Shown: positions 51,374 to 63,060 of the stretch, one piece after another
Numbering within the stretch: the stretch's first letter is position 1
Layout: each line of letters begins with the position of its first letter
From: Mucilaginibacter ginsenosidivorax
GTDB lineage: Bacteria; Bacteroidota; Bacteroidia; Sphingobacteriales; Sphingobacteriaceae
DNA: 64,000 nucleotides
Assembly (NCBI RefSeq): GCF_007971525.1
Contig: NZ_CP042437.1
Span: forward strand, 806,001 to 870,000
Direction: 5' to 3'
The notes under the pieces: generated by a model
What the model was told of the DNA's origin: nothing
The model's database searches: none
What the model saw: the letters and a program-made list of their open reading frames with translations, nothing else
Made by a program: the position numbers and the translations under genes

Positions 51374-54300
51374 ATGTCCAATAAACACCCGTTTGCCTTT
51401 CTCATTATTTTGCTGTTGTTAAATGGCAAAGTCCTTTCGCAGGACATAGGCTTAAAAATGAGCCGGGTCAACAGTTCAAACAGCATCTCACAAAATTCAA
51501 TATCAAGCATACTAAAAGATAGTTATGGCTTTATGTGGTTTGGTACCCAGGATGGTCTTAACAAGTTTGATGGGTACCAGTTTACGGTATATAAACATCA
51601 GTCAAAAAACAACAAAAGCTTACAAGCCAACAATATTTTAACCATTTGCGAAGATAAAAAAGGCAACATCTGGGTGGGTACACGTATGGGCGGCCTTAGT
51701 AAATACGACAGGGCAAAAGATGAATTTATAAACTTTAAGGCCGATCAAAAAAACCCGTCGGCTTTAAACAATAATAATATTATAAGCCTTTTTAATGATG
51801 CCGAAAACAACCTTTGGATTGGCACCGATAATGGTTTAAACCTGCTTATGAACGGCAAAAGCGGCTTCAAACACTTTATTCATCATGCCAAAGACCCCAA
51901 TAGCCTAAGCAGTTCTTCTGTTTTTTCCATCTGTGAAGATGGTTATCACCAGTTATGGGTTGGTACAGATAGCGGCCTGAATTTGTACAACAAAAAAACA
52001 GGAGGTTTTAAAAGATTCATTCACGACCCTAAAGACAGCAAAAGCATCAGCAATAATTCAATAAATACCATTGCCGAAGATGAACATCACAACGTTTGGA
52101 TAGGAACAAACAACGGCTTAAACTTAGTTAACAGAAGCAGCCTTACATTTACCCGCTACGCTAACGAAGCAGATCGCTATAGCGCTACCGGCAATAACCC
52201 CATTTATAGTTTGTCGGCAGATAAAGCTGGAAAACTTTGGGTTGGCACCAATACTACATTACAGCTGTTAAACGTGGATAAAAAAGTATTTATCCCTATA
52301 AATCAGCCGTCTCCGGAAAATGAAAACATGCCTAATGATGGCATTTATTCCCTTTTTACCGACCAGCAACATACCCTATGGATAGGCACTTCAAGCGAAG
52401 GTATTTTAAAGTACGACAAAAACCTTAATATTTTCCCGTCGTTCAAATCCTCGCCTACCAATACGCCATCGGCAAAAAATATTATAAGGGGTTTAGCGCC
52501 TGATAATAAAGGGCAGCTTTATTTAGCTACCGATGCAGGTTTGGTTCATTTCAACCTGGCAACCGGCACAGGTATTACTTATTCGCACGATAGTTCGGCA
52601 AAAAACAGCCTGATAAGTAATTATACCTCGTGCATTTTGATGACAAAAGCAAATGACGCGGTATGGCTGGGCACTTACAGCAATGGTGCCGACAGGTACG
52701 ACCTTAAAACAAAGCTATTTACCCATTTTACAATGGGAACCAAACCTACCGATATCAACAGCACCGCAGTTTATGCCCTGCTTGAAGATCGTAAAGGTAA
52801 CATATGGATGGGCACATACCAGGGAGGGGTTAATACCTACGATGCAAAAACCAAAACAATAAAAAAATGGATTAATAACCCAAAGGACCCAAGCTCAATT
52901 GCCGACAACTCGATACAGGCACTATATGAAAGCCGCGATGGCCATATCTGGATAGGTGGCTATTCAAACGGGGTAAGTATTTATGACACTGCCAGCAGCA
53001 GATTTTCAAGGATTAATACTGAAAACAGTAAGCTTACCAGCAACGTAATTAGTTGTTTTTATGAAGATAACAGCAACATGTGGATAGGCACCATGGAAGG
53101 TGGTTTAAATTGCTATAATTTAAGAACAAAGCGAATAACCGCGTATACAGAAGATAACGGACTTATAAATAACACGGTAAACTATGTAACTGCCGACGCT
53201 AAAGGCTTTTTATGGATTACCACCTTAAAGGGCATTACACGTTTTGATCCTGTTCATAAAACCTTTAGGAATTTTGGCGAGAATAATGGCATCAAAAGCC
53301 TGGAGTTTGGCCTGGCAAGCGGAACCAGGCTGAATGACGGGCGAATTGCTGTTGGCAGCATAAACGGTTTTAATGTAATTGACCCTACGAAGTTAAGTTT
53401 TAACAATAACGTTCCGGTTGTAAGGATAACGGGCTTCAATTTATTTAATAAGCCGGCTCCTTTACCAGTCTTAAACCCTGCTTTAAAACAAAACACTTTC
53501 TCTGCCGGCCAAATCAGGCTTAGCCATTTCCAATCAGTATTCACTTTCGAATTCGCGGCACTTGATTATACCATCCCACAGGAAAATAAATATGCTTACA
53601 AACTGGAAGGCTTTGACCCCGAATGGCGATATATAGGAAACAAGCATGCGGTTACCTATACCAACCTTGATGCCGGAACATATACTTTTTTAGTGAAAGC
53701 ATCAAACAACGATGGCGTATGGAACAATACTGCAACATCTGTTAAAGTAATAATTATACCTCCTTTCTGGAAAACATGGTGGTTTCGTACCCTGGCAGCT
53801 ATACTTATTTTGGGTGGCGCATACGTAGCCTATAAACTAAGGGTCAGGTTTTTCAATGCACAAAAACGCGAACTTGAAAAGTTGGTTGATGAGCGAACCT
53901 CGCAGATAAGCAAGCAAAGCAGCGATTTAAAAACTTTAAACGAAGAATTAAAGATACAGGCCGAACAGTACCAGGCACAATCGGAAGAATTGCAATCGCA
54001 ATCAGAAGAGTTAATTGAGCAACGCGAAAAGGAACAAAAAGCCCGCGAACAGGCCGAAAAGGCCAACCTGGCTAAAAGTACTTTCCTGGCCACCATGAGC
54101 CATGAAATTCGTACGCCCATGAATGGTGTGCTGGGCATGGCATCGTTACTTGCAGATACAAGGCTGGATACCGAACAACGGGAGTATACAGAAGCCATAT
54201 TAAATAGCGGCGAATCGCTGTTAACCGTTATTAACGATATTCTTGATTTCTCAAAAATCGAATCGGGTAACCTGCAGCTCGATCCGCATAATTTTAACCT

Positions 54301-55597
54301 CAGAAAATGCATTGAAGATGTATTTGACCTGTTTGCTTCAAAAACTACCCGGGCCGGCATCGACCTGATTTATCAAATTGACGACCAGGTACCGCCTTAC
54401 ATTTTTGCCGATGGCTTGCGCTTGCGGCAAATTTTAATAAACCTGGTGGGCAACGCCATAAAATTCACCCACAAAGGCGAAGTGTTTGTATACGTAACCT
54501 CACAAACTATTAATGATGATACTTTAAAACTAACCTTTGCGATAAGGGACACCGGTATCGGAATTTCTGATGACCAGCTTGGTAATTTATTTAATGCTTT
54601 TAACCAGATAGACTCGTCTGTAACACGCAAATACGGCGGCAGCGGGCTTGGCCTGGTTATTAGCGAACGTTTGGCCAAATTAATGGGGGGCCAAATCACC
54701 GTACAAAGTAAAAAAGGATTGGGCAGTACATTTACCTTCAGTATTATCTGTAACGCTTGTGCGCAATTACCACAGGATATGTTAATACCCAATAGCAACA
54801 TAGCCCAGGGAAAAAAAGTGTTGGTGGTTGATGATAATGAAACCAACTTACGAATCTTAAAAACACAGCTTGAAAAATGGAAAATTGAAGTTATTGCTGT
54901 ATCATCAGGGCAGCAGGCTTTATCGGCATTATCAAACACAAAGCATATCGACCTGATTATAACCGATATGCAAATGCCTGATATGGATGGCATCACCCTG
55001 GGTGCCCGGATAAAAGCCCTGCCGGTTTTATGTCCCGTAATATTATTGAGTTCAATTGGCAACGACAGCAAAAAAACTCACCCTCAACTGTTTACCTCGA
55101 TACTTACCAAACCTGTTAAGCAACAGCACTTTTACAATGTTGTTGAGACGGCGTTAAAAAATGAAACCATTGCAGGTACCGAAAAGAAAGCAAGTTTGTT
55201 ATCAGAAAAATTTGCATCCGACTACCCTTTTAAGATGCTTGTTGCCGAAGACAACTTAATGAATCAAAAACTTATCATCAGGGTATTAAACAAACTGGGC
55301 TACCAGCCCGATTTGGCAAATGATGGCAAAGAAGTATTGCAAATGATGGAGCAAAAACCCTACGAAATTATTTTAATGGACATCCAAATGCCTAATATTG
55401 ATGGGCTTGAGGCTACAAGGCTTATCCGAAAAAAATATGGCGCCAAACCCATTATAATTGCCCTTACCGCCAACGCGCTTAGCGAAGACAAGGACAATTG
55501 CTTTACCGCCGGTATGGACGATTATCTATCAAAACCCATTAACATTGAACTTTTATTGGCAGTTTTGACAGCGGCTTACGGTAAAAAAACACGGTAA
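51374..55597 (+). CDS. Hybrid propeller sensor kinase (Reg_prop, Y_Y_Y, HisKA, HATPase, REC, REC)
   Basis: The 1407-residue protein starts with a signal peptide, then ~14 propeller repeats ([33 protein letters not shown]), Y_Y_Y ([16 protein letters not shown]), a membrane helix (~800-820), a coiled coil, HisKA with His910 ([12 protein letters not shown]), HATPase ([27 protein letters not shown]) and two receivers with Asp1198 (IITDMQMP) and Asp1336 (ILMDIQMP). It ends after the second receiver: no AraC HTH as in HTCS proteins, and no HPt. Paralogue of 58765-62949. Confidence 0.95.
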   Translation: MSNKHPFAFLIILLLLNGKVLSQDIGLKMSRVNSSNSISQNSISSILKDSYGFMWFGTQDGLNKFDGYQFTVYKHQSKNNKSLQANNILTICEDKKGNIWVGTRMGGLSKYDRAKDEFINFKADQKNPSALNNNNIISLFNDAENNLWIGTDNGLNLLMNGKSGFKHFIHHAKDPNSLSSSSVFSICEDGYHQLWVGTDSGLNLYNKKTGGFKRFIHDPKDSKSISNNSINTIAEDEHHNVWIGTNNGLNLVNRSSLTFTRYANEADRYSATGNNPIYSLSADKAGKLWVGTNTTLQLLNVDKKVFIPINQPSPENENMPNDGIYSLFTDQQHTLWIGTSSEGILKYDKNLNIFPSFKSSPTNTPSAKNIIRGLAPDNKGQLYLATDAGLVHFNLATGTGITYSHDSSAKNSLISNYTSCILMTKANDAVWLGTYSNGADRYDLKTKLFTHFTMGTKPTDINSTAVYALLEDRKGNIWMGTYQGGVNTYDAKTKTIKKWINNPKDPSSIADNSIQALYESRDGHIWIGGYSNGVSIYDTASSRFSRINTENSKLTSNVISCFYEDNSNMWIGTMEGGLNCYNLRTKRITAYTEDNGLINNTVNYVTADAKGFLWITTLKGITRFDPVHKTFRNFGENNGIKSLEFGLASGTRLNDGRIAVGSINGFNVIDPTKLSFNNNVPVVRITGFNLFNKPAPLPVLNPALKQNTFSAGQIRLSHFQSVFTFEFAALDYTIPQENKYAYKLEGFDPEWRYIGNKHAVTYTNLDAGTYTFLVKASNNDGVWNNTATSVKVIIIPPFWKTWWFRTLAAILILGGAYVAYKLRVRFFNAQKRELEKLVDERTSQISKQSSDLKTLNEELKIQAEQYQAQSEELQSQSEELIEQREKEQKAREQAEKANLAKSTFLATMSHEIRTPMNGVLGMASLLADTRLDTEQREYTEAILNSGESLLTVINDILDFSKIESGNLQLDPHNFNLRKCIEDVFDLFASKTTRAGIDLIYQIDDQVPPYIFADGLRLRQILINLVGNAIKFTHKGEVFVYVTSQTINDDTLKLTFAIRDTGIGISDDQLGNLFNAFNQIDSSVTRKYGGSGLGLVISERLAKLMGGQITVQSKKGLGSTFTFSIICNACAQLPQDMLIPNSNIAQGKKVLVVDDNETNLRILKTQLEKWKIEVIAVSSGQQALSALSNTKHIDLIITDMQMPDMDGITLGARIKALPVLCPVILLSSIGNDSKKTHPQLFTSILTKPVKQQHFYNVVETALKNETIAGTEKKASLLSEKFASDYPFKMLVAEDNLMNQKLIIRVLNKLGYQPDLANDGKEVLQMMEQKPYEIILMDIQMPNIDGLEATRLIRKKYGAKPIIIALTANALSEDKDNCFTAGMDDYLSKPINIELLLAVLTAAYGKKTR

Positions 55598-55718
55598 AAG
55601 CCGATGTCATGTCAACATAAATTGACGGATAATCTTTAGCCAAAAGTTTTAAGTTTAAGCCAAAAAAGAAAAATTTCGACTTTGAACTTACGACTCAGTA
55701 CTGTCGACTTAACAATAG

Positions 55719-56285
55719 TTACCTGATATTTTTACGTATACGGCTTAACGACGTGGGGGTAACGCCTATAAAAGAAGCCAGGTATTTTTGCGGGATCTTT
55801 TGGATGTATGGTGGCTTTGACAGTAACTGAAGATAACGTTCCTCGGCCGAATCTCTTTGCAAAGCAGTAAACCTGTCAATAAGGTTAAGCACAGCATCTT
55901 CCCAAAAGTTACGCATCATTTCCTGTGTTTTGGGATGTGTTTGATATAGTTTTAGCAACTCTGTTTTAGGCAAATACATCACCTCGCTATCCTCAATTGC
56001 CTGTAAAAAATAAACGGAGGCTTTTTCGCTTATAAAACTATAAATATCAATAGCCGATGAGTTTTTGAATGCAAACCACACAGATATCTCCACATCACCG
56101 GTGAGGTAAAACAGCCTTAAACATCCTTCCTCAACAAAAACAAGATCATTACAGGTATCGCCCTCTTTTAGCAAAAACTCATTTTTTTTTACTTGTCTTT
56201 TTTTAAACCTCCCAACAATATCATCCAGTTCGGCATCATCCAGCTTTACATAGTTACTGATAAAGTTTTTCAGCGGTGTACTCAT
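55719..56285 (-). CDS. Crp/Fnr-family cyclic-nucleotide-binding-type regulator
   Basis: The ATG at 56285 (MSTPLKNFISNYVKL) gives 188 residues; the frame extends 15 codons upstream without support. It has the cNMP-binding fold (EFLLKEGDTCNDLVFVEEG, LRLFYLTGDVEISVWFAF) and a C-terminal HTH-like region (KYLASFIGVTPTSLSRIRKN). This is the Bacteroidota Crp/Fnr subgroup with relaxed cyclic-nucleotide residues; ligand unknown. It lies between two kinases, transcribed opposite to them. Confidence 0.88.
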   Translation of the reverse strand: MSTPLKNFISNYVKLDDAELDDIVGRFKKRQVKKNEFLLKEGDTCNDLVFVEEGCLRLFYLTGDVEISVWFAFKNSSAIDIYSFISEKASVYFLQAIEDSEVMYLPKTELLKLYQTHPKTQEMMRNFWEDAVLNLIDRFTALQRDSAEERYLQLLSKPPYIQKIPQKYLASFIGVTPTSLSRIRKNIR

Positions 56286-56424
56286 ATTCAAAATTAAATT
56301 CACCCCAAGTTCGGCATTTCCGGCATACAATTAATTATGCTATGGTAAATATTGTAAACAGATTTCACAACGCTTGCCGGTACAGCACAAAGGCGGCATC
56401 TGCAGGTAATATTACCGGGGCATA

Positions 56425-56841
56425 TTAATTGGTATGATGATCAATCTTTAAAACTTTCCTGATCAATTCTATATTAAGAGGTTTGCTGATATATTCCTTA
56501 ACAACGCTATGTTTCAAAGCGCGATCTATATCGCGCCTAAATACAGATGAGGATAGTATAATGATCTCGCTATTGCTGCCGTCGCCAATATTCAAACGAT
56601 GGTACTCATCCAGAAACTTCCAGCCATCCATTACTGGCATTGCCAGGTCAAGAAATATAAATTCAGGCAATTTGCCCGATTCCTGCTTAATACTCAATAA
56701 TTTTTCGATAGCATCGCGGCCATTTAAACACACTGTTATATTGGTATGCTTACTTGCCCTTTTGATCAGTGTCTCGGCAATAAAATTATTAACCACATCG
56801 TCATCAATGAGCAAAACATCGGTGGGTTGATTGTAATTCAT
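56425..56841 (-). CDS. Stand-alone receiver-domain response regulator
   Basis: The 138-residue protein is a single REC domain: acidic triad Asp13-15 (LLIDDDVVNN), phospho-acceptor Asp65 (FIFLDLAMPV), Ser in IIILSSSVF and Lys in EYISKPLNIEL. No output domain is attached. Placed between two hybrid kinases that lack output domains, it is a plausible common phosphate acceptor (inference). Transcribed with the Crp/Fnr orientation; no operon evidence. Confidence 0.9.
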   Translation of the reverse strand: MNYNQPTDVLLIDDDVVNNFIAETLIKRASKHTNITVCLNGRDAIEKLLSIKQESGKLPEFIFLDLAMPVMDGWKFLDEYHRLNIGDGSNSEIIILSSSVFRRDIDRALKHSVVKEYISKPLNIELIRKVLKIDHHTN

Positions 56842-56975
56842 TCTTAAACAACAAATTAAACATCCATTGTTTTGATATTTTTTTAATATTAACGAAAATA
56901 AACAATCATTTTGGCATTTTTTCCCAAGTTTAAAGCAACTCTTGATCCATTTTGCTTAATTTATGAGTATTAACA

Positions 56976-57008
56976 AGAAAGCCTTTCGGAATATCCAAAA
57001 GGCTTTCT
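56976..57008 (-). terminator. Terminator after the OmpA-like gene
   Basis: AGAAAGCCTTT (56976-56986) and AAAGGCTTTCT (56998-57008) form an 11-bp stem with an 11-nt loop just downstream of the OmpA stop. On the minus strand it is followed by TGTTAATA; the U-run is short. Confidence 0.55.
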
Positions 57009-57030
57009 ATATTAAAGTAATATTGTAATA

Positions 57031-58413
57031 CTAAAGCAACGTAAATTCAACTCTGCGGTTAGCCTGGCGGCCGGCGGCAGTTTTATTAGTTGCAATTGGT
57101 TGTGTTTGGCCATAACCGGTAGCTTCAATACGTGAGGCGTTTGCCCCTTTGCTTACCAGGTAAGCTTTAATTGATTCGGCGCGATCTTTTGACAGGCGCA
57201 TATTCAATTCGTTTGAACCGGTGTTATCGGTGTGTCCGGCCAGTTTTAAGCTAAAGTTTTTATCAACCAGCAATTGTGCAACCCTATCAAGGCTTGGCAA
57301 TGAGTGGGCGCGGATGGTAGCTTTACCCAAATCAAATTCAAGATTTTTAATAGCATCTTTAACTACTTTTTTATCTTCTTCGGTTACATATACCTTAACC
57401 TCGGGTTTAGCCAACGGACAGCCAGAACCGTCTACCTTAGTGCCGGCAGGTGTATTAGGGCATTTGTCGTTAACATCTACCACGCCATCGCCGTCGCTAT
57501 CTGTGGTTAATTTTGCAAGATTTGCATTCGTAGTGTTCAAATCATTTCTAAGTGCATCGTTTTTAGCTTTTTCAGCGTCAATTTGTTGTTGCAAAGCATT
57601 CTTGGTTTGTTCGTTTTGCCACATGTACTCAGTGCGCATAGATGCTACCGGGTTGTGTGTAGCCATCTGCGGTTTCTTTTTACTGCCCAGGGCAAATTCT
57701 AAACCGATATAGACATAAGAAAACCTGTCGTTACCAGATCCGTATTTATAGCCGTCGAAATTATCAGAGTTAACAAAGTTAACCTGGTAACCAAGATCAA
57801 GATTTACTCCGGGAGCCAGGTCAAACTTCAAACCTAAACCTAAAGGAATATACACCTCATTAATTGACCCGTTTCCTGTATTTTTGAAATTAACCTGCTG
57901 ACCACCAACCGGGGTGATTTTGGGCGTATAATTCATGGTACCTGCACCTACAGTTAAGTATGGTTGAATAAATGGCTTCTCATGCCTCCAGTTAATATTG
58001 GCCAATGTGATATTGGCACTTAAAGCTGCCGACCAGTTAATATTGGTTTCATATTGCGAGTAAACGGTATTTCCTAACCCATCTGGCTGGCTGCTGGTTC
58101 CTTTAACTTTACCGCGAAGGAAATCGGCCTGCAGGCCCAACGATGGCAAAATTTGTTTTTTGATATAGGCTCCATATCCAACCTGTTCCTGTGGATGGGT
58201 AAAATCTTGTTTATTATTACTTCCAAATACAGTAAAAGGAGTTAATAAACCACCATGTACACCTATTGACCAGGTACGCAGTTTGTCGCCACCCGAGAAT
58301 GGCCTTACATAATCTTTAGCCGCGGCAGATGTATCTGGAGTTTGAGCGAATAATTTACTACCAACCATCAGTCCGGTAAGGAGCATTGTGGCTTTTTTTA
58401 AATTTGTTTTCAT
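57031..58413 (-). CDS. OmpA-family outer membrane protein with thrombospondin-3 repeat
   Basis: The ATG at 58413 opens a signal peptide (NLKKATMLLTGLMVGSKLFAQ), 460 aa in all; the longer frame is rejected. Order: an ~230-residue outer-membrane beta-barrel (SIGVHGGLLTPFTVFG, YIGLEFALGSKK), a coiled coil (~275-320), a Ca-binding thrombospondin type-3 repeat (DSDGDGVVDVNDKCPNTPAG) and an OmpA C-terminal peptidoglycan-binding domain (LAGHTDNTGSNELNMRLSKDRAESIK, GYGQTQPIATN). It ties the outer membrane to the cell wall. A hairpin lies downstream. Confidence 0.93.
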   Translation of the reverse strand: MKTNLKKATMLLTGLMVGSKLFAQTPDTSAAAKDYVRPFSGGDKLRTWSIGVHGGLLTPFTVFGSNNKQDFTHPQEQVGYGAYIKKQILPSLGLQADFLRGKVKGTSSQPDGLGNTVYSQYETNINWSAALSANITLANINWRHEKPFIQPYLTVGAGTMNYTPKITPVGGQQVNFKNTGNGSINEVYIPLGLGLKFDLAPGVNLDLGYQVNFVNSDNFDGYKYGSGNDRFSYVYIGLEFALGSKKKPQMATHNPVASMRTEYMWQNEQTKNALQQQIDAEKAKNDALRNDLNTTNANLAKLTTDSDGDGVVDVNDKCPNTPAGTKVDGSGCPLAKPEVKVYVTEEDKKVVKDAIKNLEFDLGKATIRAHSLPSLDRVAQLLVDKNFSLKLAGHTDNTGSNELNMRLSKDRAESIKAYLVSKGANASRIEATGYGQTQPIATNKTAAGRQANRRVEFTLL

Positions 58414-58764
58414 ATTGTTGTGTTTAAATACAAGGTTTGCCTTTCGGCCACCTGGCACAGGTGTTACAACATTAATGCCCCAAATAATTTTTACAATAAA
58501 GCTTACCGCTGTTTGGCTGCTAACAGGCTTCATTCACAAACATTTGAATAATAACAGCAGGTTAGCTTCAACTTTCTGTCTTAAAAGGTTAATGAGTCAA
58601 AAACAGTACATTTTTGTATTACCACCGATACTAAATATTGTTTTAATTGCTTAACTTGTTAAACTTACGGCAACTAATTGCTACCGTAACCGTATAAAAC
58701 CTTTAATTATAAACGCGCCCATATTTGGCAGCTTTCTTTATTTAAATTGTAACAGCAACGTTAT
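58414..58764. other. 351-bp divergent intergenic region
   Basis: It separates the divergent OmpA and kinase genes and should hold both promoters. I see no full TTTG/TAnnTTTG pair and no RNA fold that I can name. An 88-codon + frame overlapping the OmpA start shows no protein-like pattern. Confidence 0.4.
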
Positions 58765-61700
58765 ATGCATAGGCAATGCCATAAGTTTAAAAGTATTATC
58801 CGCACCTTGTTATTAAGTTGCATTATAATACCATTTAGCAGCTATGCCCAAAACGAGAGTCTTAAATTTTTGCATGTTGGCACCGCCGAAGGGCTATCTC
58901 AAATAAATGTTAACTGCATTTTTCAGGATAGCCGTGGGTTCATGTGGATTGCCACCCGAAACGGCCTTAACAAGTATGATGGCTATCGCTTTACTACCTA
59001 TAGGTACGACGATAAGGACAGCACCTCCCTAAGCAACAATAATGTAACAGACATTGTGGAAGACAATAACGGCAACATGTGGTTGGCAACCCAGGGCGGT
59101 TTAAACATGTTTCAACGCAATAAAGGCCATTTTGTCCGTTATACGCACGATAACAGCAACCCGAAAAGTATTAATGACAATATTATTACCCGTTTGCTTT
59201 TTGATAACGGTAACCTTTGGATTGCAACCCAAAACAGCGGGCTCGACCGTTACAATTTAAAAACGAATACTTTTTATCACTTTGAGCATAACGATAAAGA
59301 TGCAGGCAGCTTAAGTGATAACAATATACGTACGGTTTATAAAGATTCGGAGCAACGCATCTGGATAGGAACAGGTGGCGGAGGGTTAAACCTTTATAAT
59401 CCCAATACAAACACCTTTAGCCATTTCCCCTACTATGATGCTGTAACAAGAACGGTGCAGGGCAAAATTATTCCGTGCATATTTGAAGACCAGTTTCATC
59501 AATTATGGATTGGCAGCCAGGGCGATGGTCTTTTTTTATTTGATCGCAACAATAAAACTTTCAAACGTTTTGTGCAGAATAAAACCCACCCGGGAGGCAT
59601 ATCATCCAACACAATTTATGCTTTAAACAGCGATGCTGCCGGCAATCTGTGGGTTGGTACCGAAAATGGTGGTCTTTGCGTATTAAATAACCAAACAGGC
59701 AAATTCAGTATTTACGAGCACGACGAAGTAGATAACAATAGCATCAATGGCAATTCGGTATACGGTATTTGCCGCGACCGTACCGGGAATATGTGGGTTG
59801 GCGCCTTTGGCGGCGGTATCAACCTATCAAAAAAAACAACCTCCAGCTTTACCTTATATCGCCATAACAGCCATCCCGAAAGCCTTTCAAACAATTATGT
59901 ACTTGACCTGGCCGAGGATAAAGACCATAAAATCTGGATTGGCACCGACGGCGGTGGTTTAAACAAGTTTGATCCTGTAACTAAAACGTTTAAGAACTAT
60001 AAACAAACGTCTGACGGCAAAAACGGTATAACGGGTAATTACGTGCTTTCTGTAAAACCCGATGACGAAGGCAAACTATGGATAGGTACCTGGGGCGATG
60101 GCTTAAGCATATTTGACCCTAAAACAAATGTTTTTACCAATTACAAACACGACGATGCCAAACCGCAGGGAATTGGCGGCAACAATATTTATTACATTTT
60201 GCATACCCGCGACGGGAAAACATGGTTAGCCACTTTTAATGACGGATTGGACTGCTACGACCCCACGACTAAAATATTTACCCACTATCGTTTTGATGTA
60301 AACAACCCAAATGGAATAAGCAGCCCAAGACCTTATGTGATGTTTGAAGACAAAAAAGGCAACCTATGGATTGGTACTTCCGACGGTGGTTTAAACCTTT
60401 TTAACAGCACTACAAACACTTTCACCCGTTTTGTGCACGACGAAAAAACAAACAGCATCAGCAACAATGGTGTAACAGATATTTTTGAGGATAATAAAGG
60501 CCGCTTGTGGTTGGCTACCCTTTCGGGCTTTAACCTGTTTAACCCTGTAAACAAACACTTTACTACGTTTACCAAAAAAGACGGTTTACCAAGCAATATT
60601 ATTTATGCCGTAAGAGCAGATGATGCCGGCAAGCTCTGGATCAGCAGCAACGGAGGCCTATCTAAATTTGATCCCGAAACTAAAACCTTTTATAACTACA
60701 CCACAGAAGACGGCCTGCAGGGCGACGAATACAAACCCCATTCGGCTTTAAAAGCCAGCGACAAAACCCTTTACTTTGGCGGCATTAATGGTTTTAACTG
60801 TTTTTTGCCCGGCAATGTGTTAAAAAAAGCAGGGTTTGCACCCCTGGTTATCACATCATTTCAGCTATTTAACAAACCGCTTACTATAGCTACCAACGCA
60901 CAGGACCCGTCGCCGTTAAAAAATGATATTACAGATACCCGCAATCTTACCTTATCCTATAAACAATCTGTATTTTCATTCGAATTTGCTGCGCTTGATT
61001 ACGCATCGGCAGACCGAAAGCAATATGCTTATTATTTAGATGGATTTGATAAGGAGTGGAATTATATTGGCAGCCATAATACGGCCCTATATACTAACCT
61101 TGCGCCTGGTACTTATCATGTGCGGCTAAAATACCGCAATAGCCAGGGTTTATGGTCGCCGGTAACTACTCCCCTTCAAATAACCATTATACCGCCATTC
61201 TGGCTTACCTGGTGGTTTGATACTCTTGCTGTTTTGGCTTTTGCAGGTTTAATTTATGGCTTTTTCAAATACCGGATGCGCGCTGTAAGGCAACAAAAAG
61301 AACAACTTGAAATACAGGTAAAAGAGCGCACAGAAAGCATCACCCAACTTACTATAGAAGAAAGAAGATCGCGCGAAGCGGCGGAGAAAGCCCGCGAGGA
61401 AGCTGAAAATGCCAACAAAGCCAAAAGTATATTTTTAGCTACCATGAGCCATGAAATTCGCACACCAATGAATGGTGTGATAGGAATGGCTACCTTATTG
61501 GCCAACACCGACCTTACCGACGAACAGGCCGAATACACCGAAACTATTAAACATTCGGGCGATGCCCTGTTGACGGTAATCAACGATATCCTCGATTTTT
61601 CCAAGATCGAATCGGGCAATATGGAGTTAGAGGAGCATGACTTTAACATCAGGGATTGTGTAGAAAGCGTACTCGATCTTTTTGCTGATAAAGCATCAAA

Positions 61701-62949
61701 ACTAAATATCGACCTTATTTACCAGATAGAACCTGGTGTACCGGAGCATATCATTGCTGACTCGATGCGCCTGAGGCAGGTTTTGATAAATTTGGTGGGC
61801 AATGCTATTAAGTTTACCACCGAAGGCGAAATATTTATTAATGTAGACAGGCTTACGGGAGATGATGATGATTTTGAATTATCGTTCACCGTTCGGGACA
61901 CCGGCATTGGAATACCCGAAGACAAATTATCGCGGCTTTTTAAAGCCTTTTCGCAGGTAGATTCAAGCACAACACGTAAATACGGTGGCACAGGACTTGG
62001 TTTGGTTATCAGCGAAAAACTAATTCATTTAATGGGGGGCCAAATTAAAGTAAGCAGCCAGCTTGCACATGGTACCACGTTTAGCTTTAACATAAAAACC
62101 AGGGTTGGGATAAAAACAAATTCAAGCAATTTTAAGCTGGATACCGCCAACCTGGAAAATAAACAGGTATTGGTAGTTGATGACAATGCAACCAATCGCA
62201 ATATAATGGAAAACCAGCTAAAGCATTGGAAATTTATTCCTTTGATAGCCAGTTCCGGCGATGAGGCTTTAAGCATTTTAGCCGGCAATAACCAGATTGA
62301 GCTTGTTATAACTGATATGCACATGCCGCAGATGGACGGCGCCCAGCTGGCCCGTAAAATAAAAGCCGCACACCCCACCCTGCCGCTCATATTACTAAGC
62401 TCCATTGATAAACAAACCAAACGCGATTTTGACCTGTTTAACGTAATATTAACCAAGCCGGCCAAGCATAATATATTGCTTAAACATATTATAGATCAGT
62501 TAAAAAATGATAAAACCATTGCAGCCGATCAAAAGCCTCAAAAAGATGCGCTATCAAAAGAACTGGCTATTAAATACCCATTAAACATTTTAATAGCCGA
62601 AGACAATTTGATAAACCAAAAGGTAGCCAGGCAAATACTCAATAAAATGGGCTATCAGCCCGATATTGCTATAAACGGACGGGAAGCCGTTGATGCAGTG
62701 GCAACAAAGCAGTACGATATTATCCTGATGGATATCCAGATGCCCGAAATGGACGGACTGGAAGCAACCCGTTACATCAGGAAAAACGCAGCCATTCAGC
62801 CAATAATTATAGCCATGACAGCCAATGCTATGGTAGAAGACAAGGAAGCCTGCCTGCAAGCCGGCATGGACGATTACCTGAGCAAACCAATGAAGCTCAC
62901 CGAAATTATTGGTATGCTGGAAAAATATGGAAAACAGGTGAATGCCTAA
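58765..62949 (+). CDS. Hybrid propeller sensor kinase (Reg_prop, Y_Y_Y, HisKA, HATPase, REC, REC)
   Basis: The 1394-residue protein repeats the layout of the 51374 gene: signal peptide ([19 protein letters not shown]), ~14 propeller repeats ([32 protein letters not shown]), Y_Y_Y ([16 protein letters not shown]), membrane helix, coiled coil, HisKA with His896 ([12 protein letters not shown]), HATPase ([27 protein letters not shown]), and receivers with Asp1184 (VITDMHMP) and Asp1323 (ILMDIQMP). No DNA-binding or HPt domain follows. It and its paralogue probably arose by duplication. Confidence 0.95.
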   Translation: MHRQCHKFKSIIRTLLLSCIIIPFSSYAQNESLKFLHVGTAEGLSQINVNCIFQDSRGFMWIATRNGLNKYDGYRFTTYRYDDKDSTSLSNNNVTDIVEDNNGNMWLATQGGLNMFQRNKGHFVRYTHDNSNPKSINDNIITRLLFDNGNLWIATQNSGLDRYNLKTNTFYHFEHNDKDAGSLSDNNIRTVYKDSEQRIWIGTGGGGLNLYNPNTNTFSHFPYYDAVTRTVQGKIIPCIFEDQFHQLWIGSQGDGLFLFDRNNKTFKRFVQNKTHPGGISSNTIYALNSDAAGNLWVGTENGGLCVLNNQTGKFSIYEHDEVDNNSINGNSVYGICRDRTGNMWVGAFGGGINLSKKTTSSFTLYRHNSHPESLSNNYVLDLAEDKDHKIWIGTDGGGLNKFDPVTKTFKNYKQTSDGKNGITGNYVLSVKPDDEGKLWIGTWGDGLSIFDPKTNVFTNYKHDDAKPQGIGGNNIYYILHTRDGKTWLATFNDGLDCYDPTTKIFTHYRFDVNNPNGISSPRPYVMFEDKKGNLWIGTSDGGLNLFNSTTNTFTRFVHDEKTNSISNNGVTDIFEDNKGRLWLATLSGFNLFNPVNKHFTTFTKKDGLPSNIIYAVRADDAGKLWISSNGGLSKFDPETKTFYNYTTEDGLQGDEYKPHSALKASDKTLYFGGINGFNCFLPGNVLKKAGFAPLVITSFQLFNKPLTIATNAQDPSPLKNDITDTRNLTLSYKQSVFSFEFAALDYASADRKQYAYYLDGFDKEWNYIGSHNTALYTNLAPGTYHVRLKYRNSQGLWSPVTTPLQITIIPPFWLTWWFDTLAVLAFAGLIYGFFKYRMRAVRQQKEQLEIQVKERTESITQLTIEERRSREAAEKAREEAENANKAKSIFLATMSHEIRTPMNGVIGMATLLANTDLTDEQAEYTETIKHSGDALLTVINDILDFSKIESGNMELEEHDFNIRDCVESVLDLFADKASKLNIDLIYQIEPGVPEHIIADSMRLRQVLINLVGNAIKFTTEGEIFINVDRLTGDDDDFELSFTVRDTGIGIPEDKLSRLFKAFSQVDSSTTRKYGGTGLGLVISEKLIHLMGGQIKVSSQLAHGTTFSFNIKTRVGIKTNSSNFKLDTANLENKQVLVVDDNATNRNIMENQLKHWKFIPLIASSGDEALSILAGNNQIELVITDMHMPQMDGAQLARKIKAAHPTLPLILLSSIDKQTKRDFDLFNVILTKPAKHNILLKHIIDQLKNDKTIAADQKPQKDALSKELAIKYPLNILIAEDNLINQKVARQILNKMGYQPDIAINGREAVDAVATKQYDIILMDIQMPEMDGLEATRYIRKNAAIQPIIIAMTANAMVEDKEACLQAGMDDYLSKPMKLTEIIGMLEKYGKQVNA

Positions 62950-63060
62950 ATGCGACTAAACAAAATCAATTTCACGATTACCCGAACATTATCTTTCTGT
63001 TAAATAACGCACACAGTCAATCCAGCTAAATATTCCTTGATAATTTCGGGCAAAAAAGCC

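Noticed and set aside
58388..58654. 88-codon frame at the OmpA/kinase gap
   Set aside because: It overlaps the OmpA start antisense and shows no domain, signal or conserved pattern.
51374..62949. Classifying the hybrid kinases as HTCS one-piece regulators
   Set aside because: Both end after a second receiver; no AraC-type DNA-binding domain is present.
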